From Echinometra lucunter (Eukaryota > Echinodermata > Echinoidea > Camarodonta > Echinometridae): a stretch of 64,000 nucleotides of DNA. Positions 33,720 through 44,812 of the stretch are shown in pieces (the stretch's first letter is position 1; every line of letters begins with the position of its first letter). Under the pieces are notes generated by a model that saw nothing but the letters and a program-made list of their open reading frames with translations, was not told the DNA's origin and made no database searches. The DNA lies in the NCBI GenBank assembly GCA_029962745.1, contig CM057153.1, positions 37,491,662 to 37,555,661 on the forward strand, given 5' to 3'. The position numbers and the translations under genes were made by a program.

Positions 33720-34766
33720 CCCAGATGTCTCCGCTACGGCGCTTTACAGCCGTACCCCAAATTACGGAATCAGGCTTGCCCTGTATGTGCTTTCTCCATT
33801 CCCTTGGATCATTCCAGCCAGTATTAGAGACGTTCATCCCCTTACCACATCCCCCATCCTCCGATACATAATCAAAACGTTCAAACCTGTCCCAGAAAGT
33901 TTCATGCCGATTGGATTTTGTGGCTTTTTTTCGTTTGTTAAATTGTTTCTTTTTTACTTAACAATTGATCTCTTCGAAAACATTTAGGTCGATTTCAAAG
34001 CATGTTGCAGCGGTGCTGGCCTTTCTTCGCACAATGTAATTAAAGGCTTGATACCCTAGCGTCCTCTTCAGACACCACTATGATGAGAAATGAAACGTCT
34101 GTATCAACATCCTCTCCCGGAAGAGAGAGGAATTATGGCATTTTGACACCAGGTTTGCTTCAGCACGGCATCAGAGAAAGATGATGAAGATCAGTGAATT
34201 AGTTAAGGAGGGGCATTGGGGAGTGTAATCCCTTTTATCACATTGCCAAAAATGGGGAGTATGGAATTAGAGGTATATAGGGAGAGAGAAGGAATACTGG
34301 ATAGGGAGAGGGAAGTGACAGTGAAAGGAGATTGAACGACCCATCCAACGCCTTTCTCTTACCCGCGACCTAGTGTGATCATGATGGACGGTCCCCTAAT
34401 GATGCCACTGTCCCAGAACTGCTGGACCCATTGATCTATGCCACTAATGAAGATTATCTTTTTTTAGGGTGATAAAGTTATTGTACAGGTAATTTGCGTT
34501 TCCAATGGTTTCAGTCTTATGTGACAATGACGTCTACAATTTTGGATTTGAGCAGTGATGCATTCATTGAAACGGGGCAAGGGAGGCGCTTTCGTCATGT
34601 GGTATGCTGTCCCCGGCCCTCTCTCAAATATTGATAAATAAATGAAAATTATAGAATAAAAGTAGATAAACAAATAACTAATTACAGTGATTGGATCAAT
34701 TTACATAGCGCAGTTACTATATCTATTAGGGAACCACATTGGGTTATGGGAGGATTATGTCACAGC

Positions 34767-34827
<61 letters not shown>

Positions 34828-34876
34828 ATGAGAGAGACATACAAAGACAAAGAAATGAGTGAGAGAAAGAGAGATG

Positions 34877-34923
<47 letters not shown>
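34767..34923. repeat. (GA)n microsatellite, long allele
   Basis: Two GA blocks (34767-34826 and 34878-34923) are separated by an interrupted purine-rich stretch. The matching position in copy B (54682-54712) holds only about 15 dinucleotides, with the interruption missing. Confidence 0.93.
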
Positions 34924-34926
<3 letters not shown>

Positions 34927-35242
34927 CAGCAAATAAGTCGAGTTTTCATGACGTTTACAAAAGAAAAATTAGGAGAACATTTATGTTTATAGGCCTAAAA
35001 GTTGAAATAACATTTCCCCTGTTCCAAAGAAACTATTAAGAGTTTCAGTGTGGAAGTCAGGGAGACAGTACAAAGCTACAGGGCATACAGTGCGACTCGT
35101 TCCCCACTGAAATGACGAAAAGGGGCAAACAGAGAAAAGAACAGAAATGGAAAGTGAAAAGAGGAGAGGATGAAAAGGAACGTTAAAATAAGATAAAGCG
35201 ACCCCTCCAACGCGTTCCCGCCAAATCGATAGTCTTGCTCTG

Positions 35243-35530
35243 GGTGATGTTCGTTGTTCCGAGGGTTCGTTAGTCCGAGGGTTCGTTACTCCGAAGGTTC
35301 ATTAAGCCGAAAATGAAATAAGGTTCGTTATTCCGAAAATAACTAATGAACCTTATAATCATCTGCGGTCTAACGAACCTTCGGAATAACGAACCTTATT
35401 TCGTTTTCGGATTAACGAACCTTCGGAATAACGAACCTTTTTTTTTTTCATTTTCGGGCTAACGAACCTTATTTCATTTTCGGAATGACGAACCTTCGGA
35501 ATAAACGAACCTTCGGAATAACAAACTGTA
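35243..35530. repeat. Clustered TTCGGAATAACGAACC motif with inversion
   Basis: Repeats of GGTTCGTTATTCCGAA occur on the left half and its inverse TTCGGAATAACGAACC on the right half, separated by a centre near 35345. The whole can fold back on itself in several registers. Variants include GGTTCGTTAGTCCGAG and CGAACCTTATTTCGTTTTCGG. The duplicate is at 55036-55338. No coding meaning. Confidence 0.88.
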
Positions 35531-35757
35531 CCCCTTGTTCTATCACATTTCAACCATTCGGCGAGACAGGTGCCCCCTTCCCTCCACAGAGCCTGGGTTC
35601 ACACCAGGGGCGGCACTACGGGGGGGGGGGGGGCAGGGGCTGCCGCCCTTTCATTTACAAGTGGTCCCCCGAAAAGAAGAAGAATAATTGAGAAGAATAA
35701 TTGAGAAGAAGAAAGAAGATAATGGGGAAGAGAGGGCAGGGTCATGCAACTACATAT

Positions 35758-37095
35758 GGGCCGTATTGATAAAATTAGCAAATACCTAGCAAATGCTTTT
35801 TCTAACCATCTGCTTGTATCTTCAGATAGGCAAATAAGTCACTGCTAGCAAAAAGGAGTAGAAGCTTGTTTCTTCTGCAGCATGAGCAAACATTCCTATT
35901 CAAAATTTCCTGAAAATCAAAAGGAAAGGTTTTGTTCTTGTACACAAAGGCCAGCCAGACTGGAAATGCCTGTATGAAAAGGAAGGAATATTCTTTCTTC
36001 AACAAGCATTTGCTTGCTATTTTGCAAAGCTCCTCTGCAGGTAGCTTACGCTTTTTCTTGCAAAAACATGATGTGATTTACCAGTCTTTATTTTGAAATT
36101 TCAAATTGCCCTCACTTCCTTTTTAAGACCATTAGTAAGCTGATACATGCATTCATATTAAGTCTCAAAGGTTTGTTATAAAATTGAATATTAAACGAGT
36201 TTGGTTACATTTAAAAGCAGTAGGTCAAATCGTTTTCTGCATCAAATTTGGAAAGTGAGCGAAGAGTAAAACTTTCGACAAGGCTTACGCATCGGAGCAC
36301 AAGTCTCCTTTGTACTATTTTCCAGAAGGCATCTTGATCTGATGTTGGAGTGCATAACCTGTTGAAAACTTTCAAACAATATACCACCTGTCAACCAACA
36401 TACCGCTTACCTGGCAATACTGGGCCCTTTAGAAATATTTGATTGTAATGTTTTACTACGAGCCCATTGAGATGCTCATTCAGAAGAATTTTTGAACCGT
36501 AGCCCAGTGCTTGAGCTAAACCAGGTGTCTCAAAAAAAGCTTAACGGCAGCTTATAAGTACTTTGCTTTTGAAAAAGTATTTTTACATCATTGGGAGCAT
36601 TGGTTAAGATCACTGAAATTGGTTAAGTAAGTTTGATTATATGCCCTTTTATTTAGATTTTTGCGACCGATTAGAGTAGAGTTATGTCAAGAATGGCCTT
36701 TGTCAGCTATGTAACATGTTACAGTGGTTGAGGAACATGAGAAACTCCTAATGACGTAAATGATGCATTAAAACAAAAGAAACATGCCATAAAACATGTG
36801 TCAAAAAGGCAATATTAGGAAACGGACATACATGATCTTGGTATTTTTCCCTCAGACAGAAGATGCTTTAAAAATGATATATATATAAATCATATAATTT
36901 TAAAGGCAAAGTAGATCCCCTATACTGAAAAAAAAAAATGAAATCCGCCTTTCTGCTTTTTGGGACACCCGGTACAGATCTATGGCCAAGAAAAAGGTTC
37001 GACGCAAGTAATCGCTTTCAGCTTTTACTTTGGCATAATAGCTCTTACTAGGTAGCTTAGCTTTTAAGCAAATGCTGACTTTATCGATACGGCCC
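35758..37095. mobile_element. Middle nested inverted-repeat element
   Basis: Left end GGGCCGTATTGATAAAAT and right end TTTATCGATACGGCCC are inverse, and the similarity continues inward as AGCAAAT..CTAGCAAATGCTTTT against AAAAGCTAAGCTACCTAG. No transposase. Contains the inner element 36519-36973. Copy B has lost the segment matching 35795-36218. Confidence 0.72.
36519..36973. mobile_element. Inner nested inverted-repeat element
   Basis: Left end ACCAGGTGTCTCAAAAAAAGC and right end GCTTTTTGGGACACCCGGT form imperfect inverted repeats of about 20 bases. Interior of about 410 bp is AT-rich and non-coding. Superfamily uncertain. Copy B equivalent 55889-56342. Confidence 0.55.
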
Positions 37096-38559
37096 AATAG
37101 CCCTATTTGTTCATTTAAAACGTACGTGTTGCCTTTAACGCGTCATCTTGCTCCTATCAAAATACCCTGGCGCCGCCCCTGGCTGACACTATATGTCACT
37201 GATGCTCAGAATGGACACAACTTTCTCATGGTGTAAGAAAAAAAAAGCCACAACACCAAAAACAACACCACCAGGGAGCAAACTACAGGGAAAGACAGGA
37301 CACGACTTTCTCATGACGTTTTTAAACATCTAGAGAACATTTAAACATGAAAGGAAACCGTTTCCTCTATAGGCTTCAAGAACAAAGATAAAGAGCCACG
37401 GGGATCACACAAAGGACAAGAAATAAGAGATGTACAAAAGAATACGTAAAGAAGAACCTTTCAGGTTAATTTGACCATATACAGATACCAAGCCCTACGG
37501 AATGAGGCCTAATTTTTCAAACTAAAGATTATGCTCTCCGGGGCATTAAACGTTAATATCTTTAAAAGGAGGCAAAGGACTCTTATAGTAACATCAAATA
37601 ATTGTATTTCACATCTTGACCAACTTGAAGAAAATACAGATACCAAGTTTTTGGAAAAAGTATCTGTAGAAAAAGAAAACTGAAACTTGCCTTGATATGG
37701 GACCAATGATGATAAATACAGGAATACGAATACAAGCTGCAGAAGAAAGAAAAGACTTTGCAAGGCATCATAAAGAAAGGAAAGGAAGAAAATGAAAAAA
37801 AAATATCATTAGAAGAGATCAAGAAGGAGAATGGAACATGTAGAATGACGCGCTTTTTTGGTCCCATAGTATATACACACGGAGAATATATGAGAGCAAT
37901 GTCCCTATTTTGAAGATCAACTGCACTCTAATTTTGATTAGTCCTTTTCTTAATGATAAAGATGTTTTTGTATTTTAAAGCCTTACGACTGAAAATTGGG
38001 AACCAAGGTACTTGAAGAAATAATATCTTTCCCTTAAAAAATAAAAAATAAAAAACAAATAGTAGAAATTTATGACAATACAAAATACAGAAAATCAGAG
38101 TTTACTTATTGCATGATAGTTTTAGACTGATCTGAGTTATCAATCAAATCATTAAAATATTCATAAAGTTCATATTTGTTTGAAAACCGCCTCGACCTTT
38201 TTTAAAATGATGTTTCTGGTTTTCTTTAGCTTTTAGGTTGTAATCAAGCAAGCTTGTTTTGGGACCGGATTTGCAGAGCCTTTGAATTAATGACTCCAAA
38301 GTTCCACTTTAGTTCAAGCGATATAAATCCAGCAATTGAGATAATGATGATAATACTCTCTTTACTCATTTCCCTTGATGTCCCGCTCCAAAGAATCCAC
38401 TGCAATGATCCCACGAAAAGAATTTAGTTCTTAATCTCAAGATCTGCATGAAAAGTAACCGTCCACTCTCAGTGCAAGGCTAGAAACAAGCAATGGATGT
38501 ATTGTAGTGAACAAGCAATACACAAAATAGACGGAGAATATTTGGGAACATCGACCCCT

Positions 38560-38780
38560 TTTTATTATCTCTCTTATTTTCCATCGCCCTATCTAATTTT
38601 CTCTCTCTCCATCTCTCTCTCTCTTTCTCTCTCTCTCTGCCTAAACGTCTGTTTCTCTAAATCTCTCATTCTCTACTTCTTCTCTTCTTCCCTCTCTCTA
38701 TTTCTCACTCTGTCCATTTAGCTCATTTTCATTCTCTACTTCACATCTCCCCCTCTCTCCTCATCTCTCCTTTACTTTCC
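38560..38780. repeat. CT-rich low-complexity tract
   Basis: Mostly TCTCTC with interruptions; repeated in copy B at about 57930-58140. Confidence 0.85.
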
Positions 38781-39418
38781 CACATCGTCCTTCCTTCATC
38801 CTCACCCCCTTGCTACCTAGAATTACACACGAATAATTTGTAATGAAACCACTTAGTTATAATGTTCTGTTTGGTAACCCTTCGTCTTTTTATACACCCG
38901 TCATTTAACCAAACACTCACATGATTATGTTCTTTATAATGCGCAAAATAAGTTCACACATGAAGAAATTTTCCTATAACAAGTGATCAGTGTGTGCATC
39001 ACATCACCAAATCATACCTAATGACATCACACGCGATACTCCTTCAAAAAGAATACCAGAGCCACATTTTGATGACGTCATGAAGGCCATTAGCAATTAG
39101 CGCCTAAACAGTTAGCACTTTATTTCATCTGTACATGGCCAGCGGTATAAGGTCTTTTGGGTGACTGTACATTACGAGTCAGTGAACAGTAGAATTTGTC
39201 ACTCGATGCATATTAGATTATTTGTAGCCAGGGTGAAAGGATCTTGAGATTACCTTGAAATTAATGTCCATCACAGGTTGTAAGGACAATACCATCCCTT
39301 TCCCTACAGTGGCTTATGTAATCGTATATAACGCTGTGAGTTTAACAGATTGTAAAATAATTCATTAAAAATATGAGGGTATTGACTGTAAAGTACATGC
39401 TATACATCCGGCGGATGT

Positions 39419-39600
39419 GTTTTTTTTTTTTTTTTTTTTTTTTTTCTTCTTCTTCTTCTTCTTCTTCTTCTTCTTCTTCTTCTTCTTCTTCTTCTTCTTC
39501 TTCTTCTTCTTCTTCTTCTTCTTCTTCTTCTTCTTCTTCTTCTTCTTCTTCTTCTTCTTCTCTTCTTCATCTTTCTTCTTCTTCTTCTTCTTCTTCTTCT
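39419..39600. repeat. T-run and (TTC)n microsatellite
   Basis: About 26 T followed by about 50 TTC triplets with minor interruptions. The copy B counterpart (58786-58927) has only eight T and fewer interruptions, so the lengths differ by tens of bases. Poly-Ser, poly-Phe or poly-Arg translations are artefacts. Confidence 0.95.
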
Positions 39601-40838
39601 AGACTTAAGAGAAGGCAACGTATAGAAGTAATGCATTTTCAAGTCCAACAGTGATGCTTGATGCTTATTGATACACCAAATCGACGCAAACACACGTCTT
39701 CTTCAGGGTTCAACGAACTATGACAAAAAGCAAGATATGGCTCCATTTCTTGAATGTCATAATTCGTGTAAACCTTGAAAAAGACCTGTGTTTGCGTCGA
39801 AAATTTGGTCTAAGAATAAACATCATTGTTGGACTAAAATGCATTACTTCTATACTTTTTTTATCTCTTCAGCTATCGGAACCAACACGCGGAATATATA
39901 TATCGTTATGTAAGTTTGTATGTATATACGTATTATGTATCATGTATTCTTATCGAATTCTTGATTTTTATTTTTTCTTCTATAAATCATTTGACACTAA
40001 TCTTGCACATGGAAAAAGAATTAGGCTATTCCCTGACATTGTGTTCTTCCTCTGTATAGTTCCACGTGATAATCCAGCCCTTCCAAAGCCTAAAGCTATT
40101 TGGATTTGTGTCCAGTAAGTTCATATCTTTATAAGAACGTCCGTCTGGCAAAATTCATTTTTTTATTCATTTTGGCCTTTTCCGACCATTATGTACATAA
40201 CTTATGGAGAGGGTACTCGAGTCTTTTTATGCCGACGAACTTTGTGTTATTGTACAAATAGGGGATGCCTCAGGCAAGCAATTAAATCATTCTATTTCTA
40301 CCGTCCTTAATGTAAATGGCACTCAGTAAGGGTGGGTGGATCGTTAATGACCGATCGAGTTCGCCTCAGTCCATCATTTTCAAGCCGCTAAGAAAATACA
40401 TGGACACTGGGTTAACAGCTTTATCAAAGCATACTTCCACCATTATATTCATACAAATTTCCTTAACAAAATGTTTCCAGATATTGGATAATGTATTCTC
40501 CTGAAGTATATTTCGAGAAGATAGGATTGTTTCGGGTTAATATTTTAAAAGAAAAGAAGCAAAAGAAAACTGAAGAAATATTTTAAATACATCGGTTTGT
40601 CTCTGGTTTCGAAATTCATAGCGGTTGTGATTTCATCAAAGACGATGTCAAAATATTTTGCACCATCTTCTGAGGACATATCACACAGCGACCTGGGATG
40701 TTACTTTCTTGTCCAATTCCTGGTCTTAAAAGTTTGAATTGTGAATGTTACCGTCTGGCATCCATCCAGTATTAAATAAACAAAACTTTTTTTTTTTTTT
40801 AAATTTTGCTCTATGCAACGGAACTAAAGTTGGTGTTT

Positions 40839-40860
40839 GGGGGGGGGGGGGGGGGGGGGG
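40839..40860. repeat. G(22) run
   Basis: Twenty-two consecutive G; about 13 G interrupted by A in copy B (60160-60174). A further run, G13 with a T interruption, lies at 41076-41093. Confidence 0.9.
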
Positions 40861-43250
40861 CAGGGCAACACTCCAAAATTTGATAAACTTTCGACACGGC
40901 ATGACTTTCATGAAAAGACGAACTGCAAACGGGATGATAACCTATATAATTAGATTGATAATACAGACAACACTGAAAATATCTCTATCTTTTCAAAGCA
41001 TGCTTCAAACGCCAACCCACGTACTTACACAATGATATCTCCTTCTCTTTTTTTCTTTTCTTTTTTTTTTCTTGGGGGGGGGGGGGGTGGGGGTATAACC
41101 ATCCCTTTTGTAACGTATACGCCCAATTAGACAATTGAATGTTTCGTCACGTTTAGAGTTTAGATGTGCATAATCAATTATGAATGTAAAGGATAATGTA
41201 TTCCCTGGTCATATGGTGTAATTAATCATCAGCATTTTTCTTTTATCTCTCCCCAATGTTCTGAAAAATCCTAAGCAGTGATTATTCATACAGTCCATTT
41301 TCTAGTAAATCGGTCTTCAGTTTGTGTAGTAATAGTTGTGGGTCTCTGAAGCTGGAACTAATACCTTCCAATTAGTTAGATACATCCTATTGTCATGATT
41401 GTAAAACAGTTCCTCACAGCAAATCAATTACAATGTGATTATGATGTGATTTTCCTTTTCTGTAGACGAAAGAACTTACCTAGCTCGTTTTATTGAATAC
41501 CATCTAAGAATGCAGGAAGAGGAATAATTTTCATGTTCCTATAGAGCGAAGAGAGGATGATTTTCAAGTTACGTGGAGATGATAGAGGAAAATGTCCTTA
41601 TGCCCTATATTGGAATGGACTGCGTTTTGATTTCCGTCCCACAGTCATACATACTGTTGGGATTTTTTTGAGAGAGCTGCTGCCCCCCAAATGGTCACGA
41701 CCAAGGTGTCTTTTGCAGTTACTGTTTGTATATGTATCTCTTCAACATTCTCATTGCATGAGGAACAAGGCATGTGCCATTGTGCTTGGGCAAGCGTATA
41801 GCATATTTGCATAGTTTTAACAAAACACCCTGAAAAATGATATAGAAATTTTTGTTTTTGTGCCCACCTCTCCTCCGGCAAATATGTCGCACTGAAACAA
41901 TTTTTTTTTTCATATGTGAGCTGTTCCCGCTCATTCATTTTCATGACAACTCCCCACAATCATCAGATATTTTGTTGCAATCTTGGCATTCATTACTTTT
42001 CCCACTTCCCATTTTTACTCGTGCATGTCGAGTTTTGAGATCAAACAAATTTCATCATGAGGGCATGGAGGAAGGAAATTAGAGTGTCAATATCACGGGT
42101 CTCAATGCCTTTCGACATGAGGTAAGAGGTTCACGTGAGAATGTCATACGCTAGATCAAGAGTGTTGATTCATTCTCAAAATTTAAGGAGGGTAGGAGAA
42201 GGAAGGGGTAGATGGAGGGGCGGCAACTAATTGTTCAGTATTCTTGCAAACTTAAATTGGTTGATGTTTGGCGTCAAAGGGGAGGGGGGAGGGGTTGAGG
42301 TTCGCTCCACTTCTCCCGAAGATGAAAGCGCCTAGTTTGGATGACATTTAAATTGTATAAGGTCGCGCGCAATTCGTTATCTCGTGTGATGAACGTGTCA
42401 TAACGACCGAGTCGGCAGTGGGAGATAATAAGATATCACTTTTTCTGTCTTCCTTCCACTGATGAAAAAGAAAGGTGGAAGTTACTCGGAGCAAGTGTCC
42501 ATATAATATTCCTATTCTAGATGACGTCTGTGAGCGTATAACTATCATGGGAACAGGCCCATCATAGTTCCCGAAGACGCTTGTTTTAGTCTGTCAGTCA
42601 TACACCCTGGACTAATGTGTCTTGGGGGTCTGTTGGTACTGGCACGCCGTGTTGTGAATTTTTAACCACAAACATTAAAGATTCATTCCGAGCAATAAGA
42701 TACGTGAACATATCTCTTTCTGAAAATATCATGTCAACCATATATGACCATCAACATATTTTATCATGTTTGCTTTTCTAGGTTGGTAATGTAAAAATAT
42801 GCTCTAGTTTCTATTCATGCTTTTTCCATTATATTCCTTTAATATAGTTCAGGGAATGTTTATTTTTCTAAGTTGGGAAGAGTCATGAAGTAAGCAAATC
42901 ATTGATTTCACTCTGATTTCATATCACAATCTTGAATGGCATATAAAGGTTAACCATAAATGACAGTTGAGCAGCTTACGTCCTTCCATACATATACTGA
43001 TGATATTCAACGAATGATTACGTAAACAAACAGACATATAAATGAATAAATTGATTTATTGAATGATTGAATGATTATCCGGATAAATAAATACATACAT
43101 AAGTAGAAAAATGAATACAATGGACAAGAAAATAAATAAAATTAAATAAAACTTTTATTTGCTTTTATTTACTTTTATGGCTTTTCAAAATATAGAAATG
43201 ATAGAAATGAAGCCATGTGTGTCTTGATCTGCACCAGTTGAACTCAGAAT

Positions 43251-43402
43251 CAGGGTCTCGTTTCATAAAACTTGTTATCAATAACAAGTTGCAATAACTG
43301 TTATAAGCTACTGATATCCTTTCATCTGATTGGCTGAGAGCAAGTTTGTCATAGAAATGTGGCAGTTTTTACTGATAACAAGTTTTATGAAACGGGGCCC
43401 TG
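43251..43402. mobile_element. MITE with CAGGGYCYCGTTTCATAAAAC ends
   Basis: Left CAGGGTCTCGTTTCATAAAAC and right GTTTTATGAAACGGGGCCCTG are inverted, followed inward by TTGTTATCA/TGATAACAA. Length 152 bp, no coding capacity. The copy-B equivalent is at 62551-62702. Confidence 0.82.
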
Positions 43403-43713
43403 ATAAACAAATATGAGTGCAGGCTTGGGGTAAGCTTCCATAAAAAAGTCGTGGTAAATGCCCCAAGGGAAATATGATCATCTTTTTTTTAACAAGAAAA
43501 AATGATCAATCAAAAATTTCCCCTTTATATCAAATTTTTTTTCATTATAATGACATCAAGGGATTAATGACGAAGGAAAGAGAGTCGATCTCCCCTTATT
43601 GTTGTCAGACTTCTTACAGACCAATAAGCCTAACTGTAAAAATACTTGAGCGCCACAAATCCGCCATAACCATGATAACCTGATGGCTAATATCCAAGTG
43701 ATGTTCCTTTCTA

Positions 43714-43764
43714 CCCCCCCCCCCCATCTCTTTCCCATCTCTCTCTCTCTCTCTCTCTCTCTCT
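43714..43764. repeat. C-run and (CT)n
   Basis: Poly-C followed by a CT repeat of about 16 units. Copy B (63017-63092) has nearly twice as many CT units. Confidence 0.92.
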
Positions 43765-44588
43765 TCTGATCACGTTTATCTTTTCCACAAGCATGACAAG
43801 CAGCACGAGCTTTCAAGTAGAACGGTCTCGCACTTTTCCAAATTATGATTGAATTACCTAGTCGCATATACATTGCATGTCATCAAAATCAAACATCGGA
43901 ACACTGACGATGAAATTTAAACTAGTGGACGTACTTTCAGTAATTAGCTAAGATCAAAACGCGATAGTATACGTAGCTGGACGAAATAGGAATGCAGGCA
44001 TGTGTTCCATGACCATAGAAATTTATAAATATTTTCAAATAATCATGACGAGCGTATACTAGAAAATGGGCGCATTTAACATTCTGTTGGGCAAATGATA
44101 ACCGTTGTTCCCGTTTTGTTTGTAGGTAAATTCGATTTCTCTGTCCCTTGCCTTCCCCATGGAAAAATTGGCTAATATAATGATGATTACAAGATTTTAA
44201 TTTGTAAATTACAATTTATTCGATATTTCCGCCCCATTCCCCATGAAAAAAATGGCCTATGCTGATGATAATAAGATTTTAATTTGTAAATTACCAATTA
44301 TTGACGCTCATCCCGCACTGTTTGCTGAACCGTCTACTGCAACAGGTTAATAGGTAATTTTGATGATAGCTTGCTCGATTTGACAGTGTTCTATTTTAAA
44401 GAAAATGGAACACAACAGCAAGACGTAAGCAAGGATAAGGTTACCTGAATCCAATTATCTAGGTCATAAGGATGAAAACAGGACAGATGAAAACCGTGGA
44501 ATAGGTAGCGGAGAGAAATTAGAACGGGAGAAGAGAAACGTAGGACATACGACTGAAAAGGGTATACAGACTTCTAAGAAGAGGATAA

Positions 44589-44745
44589 AAGGAAAAGGAT
44601 AGAGAGAAGGGGACGAAGGGAGAGGAGAGAAAAGATAGAGAGAGGGGGAGGGAGGGGGAGAGAGAGTATTAAATACAAGGAAAAGGATAGAGAGAAGGGG
44701 ACGAAGGAAGAGGAGAGAAGAGAGAGAGGGGGAGGGAGGGGGAGG

Positions 44746-44783
<38 letters not shown>

Positions 44784-44812
44784 GCGAGAGAGAGAGAGAG
44801 AGAGAGAGACTG
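44589..44812. repeat. GA-rich region with ~90-bp tandem duplication
   Basis: The block GGAAAAGGATAGAGAGAAGGGGACGAAGG occurs at 44591 and again at about 44680, followed by GGGAGGGAGGGGGAG and GA repeats. Copy B shows only one such block before the window ends. Confidence 0.85.

Larger units (their letters stand above)
35605..37181. mobile_element. Outer hAT-like element of a nested set
   Basis: Starts CAGGGGCGGCACTAC and ends CTGGCGCCGCCCCTG. Flanking octamers GTTCACAC (35597-35604) and GCTGACAC (37182-37189) match at six of eight. A G run and GGGGCTGCCGCCC block lie just inside the left end. Most of the interior is occupied by the nested elements at 35758-37095 and 36519-36973. The copy-B equivalent at 55414-56549 is shorter. 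Confidence 0.72.
32654..44760. repeat. Large duplicated segment, copy A
   Basis: About 12.1 kb that recurs in the same orientation at 52538-64000, starting from TCAAACTGTAAGTGCAGGCAGGG (offset 19884 at the left end). Identity is very high across all sampled stretches, with scattered substitutions. Copy A is about 650 bp longer, mainly from a longer (GA)n at 34767-34923, a 424-bp segment at 35795-36218 and a longer TTC repeat. No protein gene lies inside. See copy B for the allelic interpretation. Confidence 0.95.

Noticed and set aside
34687..34992. Arg-Glu or Leu-Ser repeat frames
   Set aside because: Translations of the (GA)n tract, which is mostly absent in copy B.
39373..39693. Poly-Ser, poly-Phe and poly-Arg frames (also 58739-59020)
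   Set aside because: Translations of the TTC microsatellite; repeat length differs between the two copies of the segment.
3799..44812. CRISPR array or bacterial operon structure
   Set aside because: No repeat-spacer pattern with unique spacers, no closely packed ORFs; all regular repeats are eukaryotic microsatellites or transposons.
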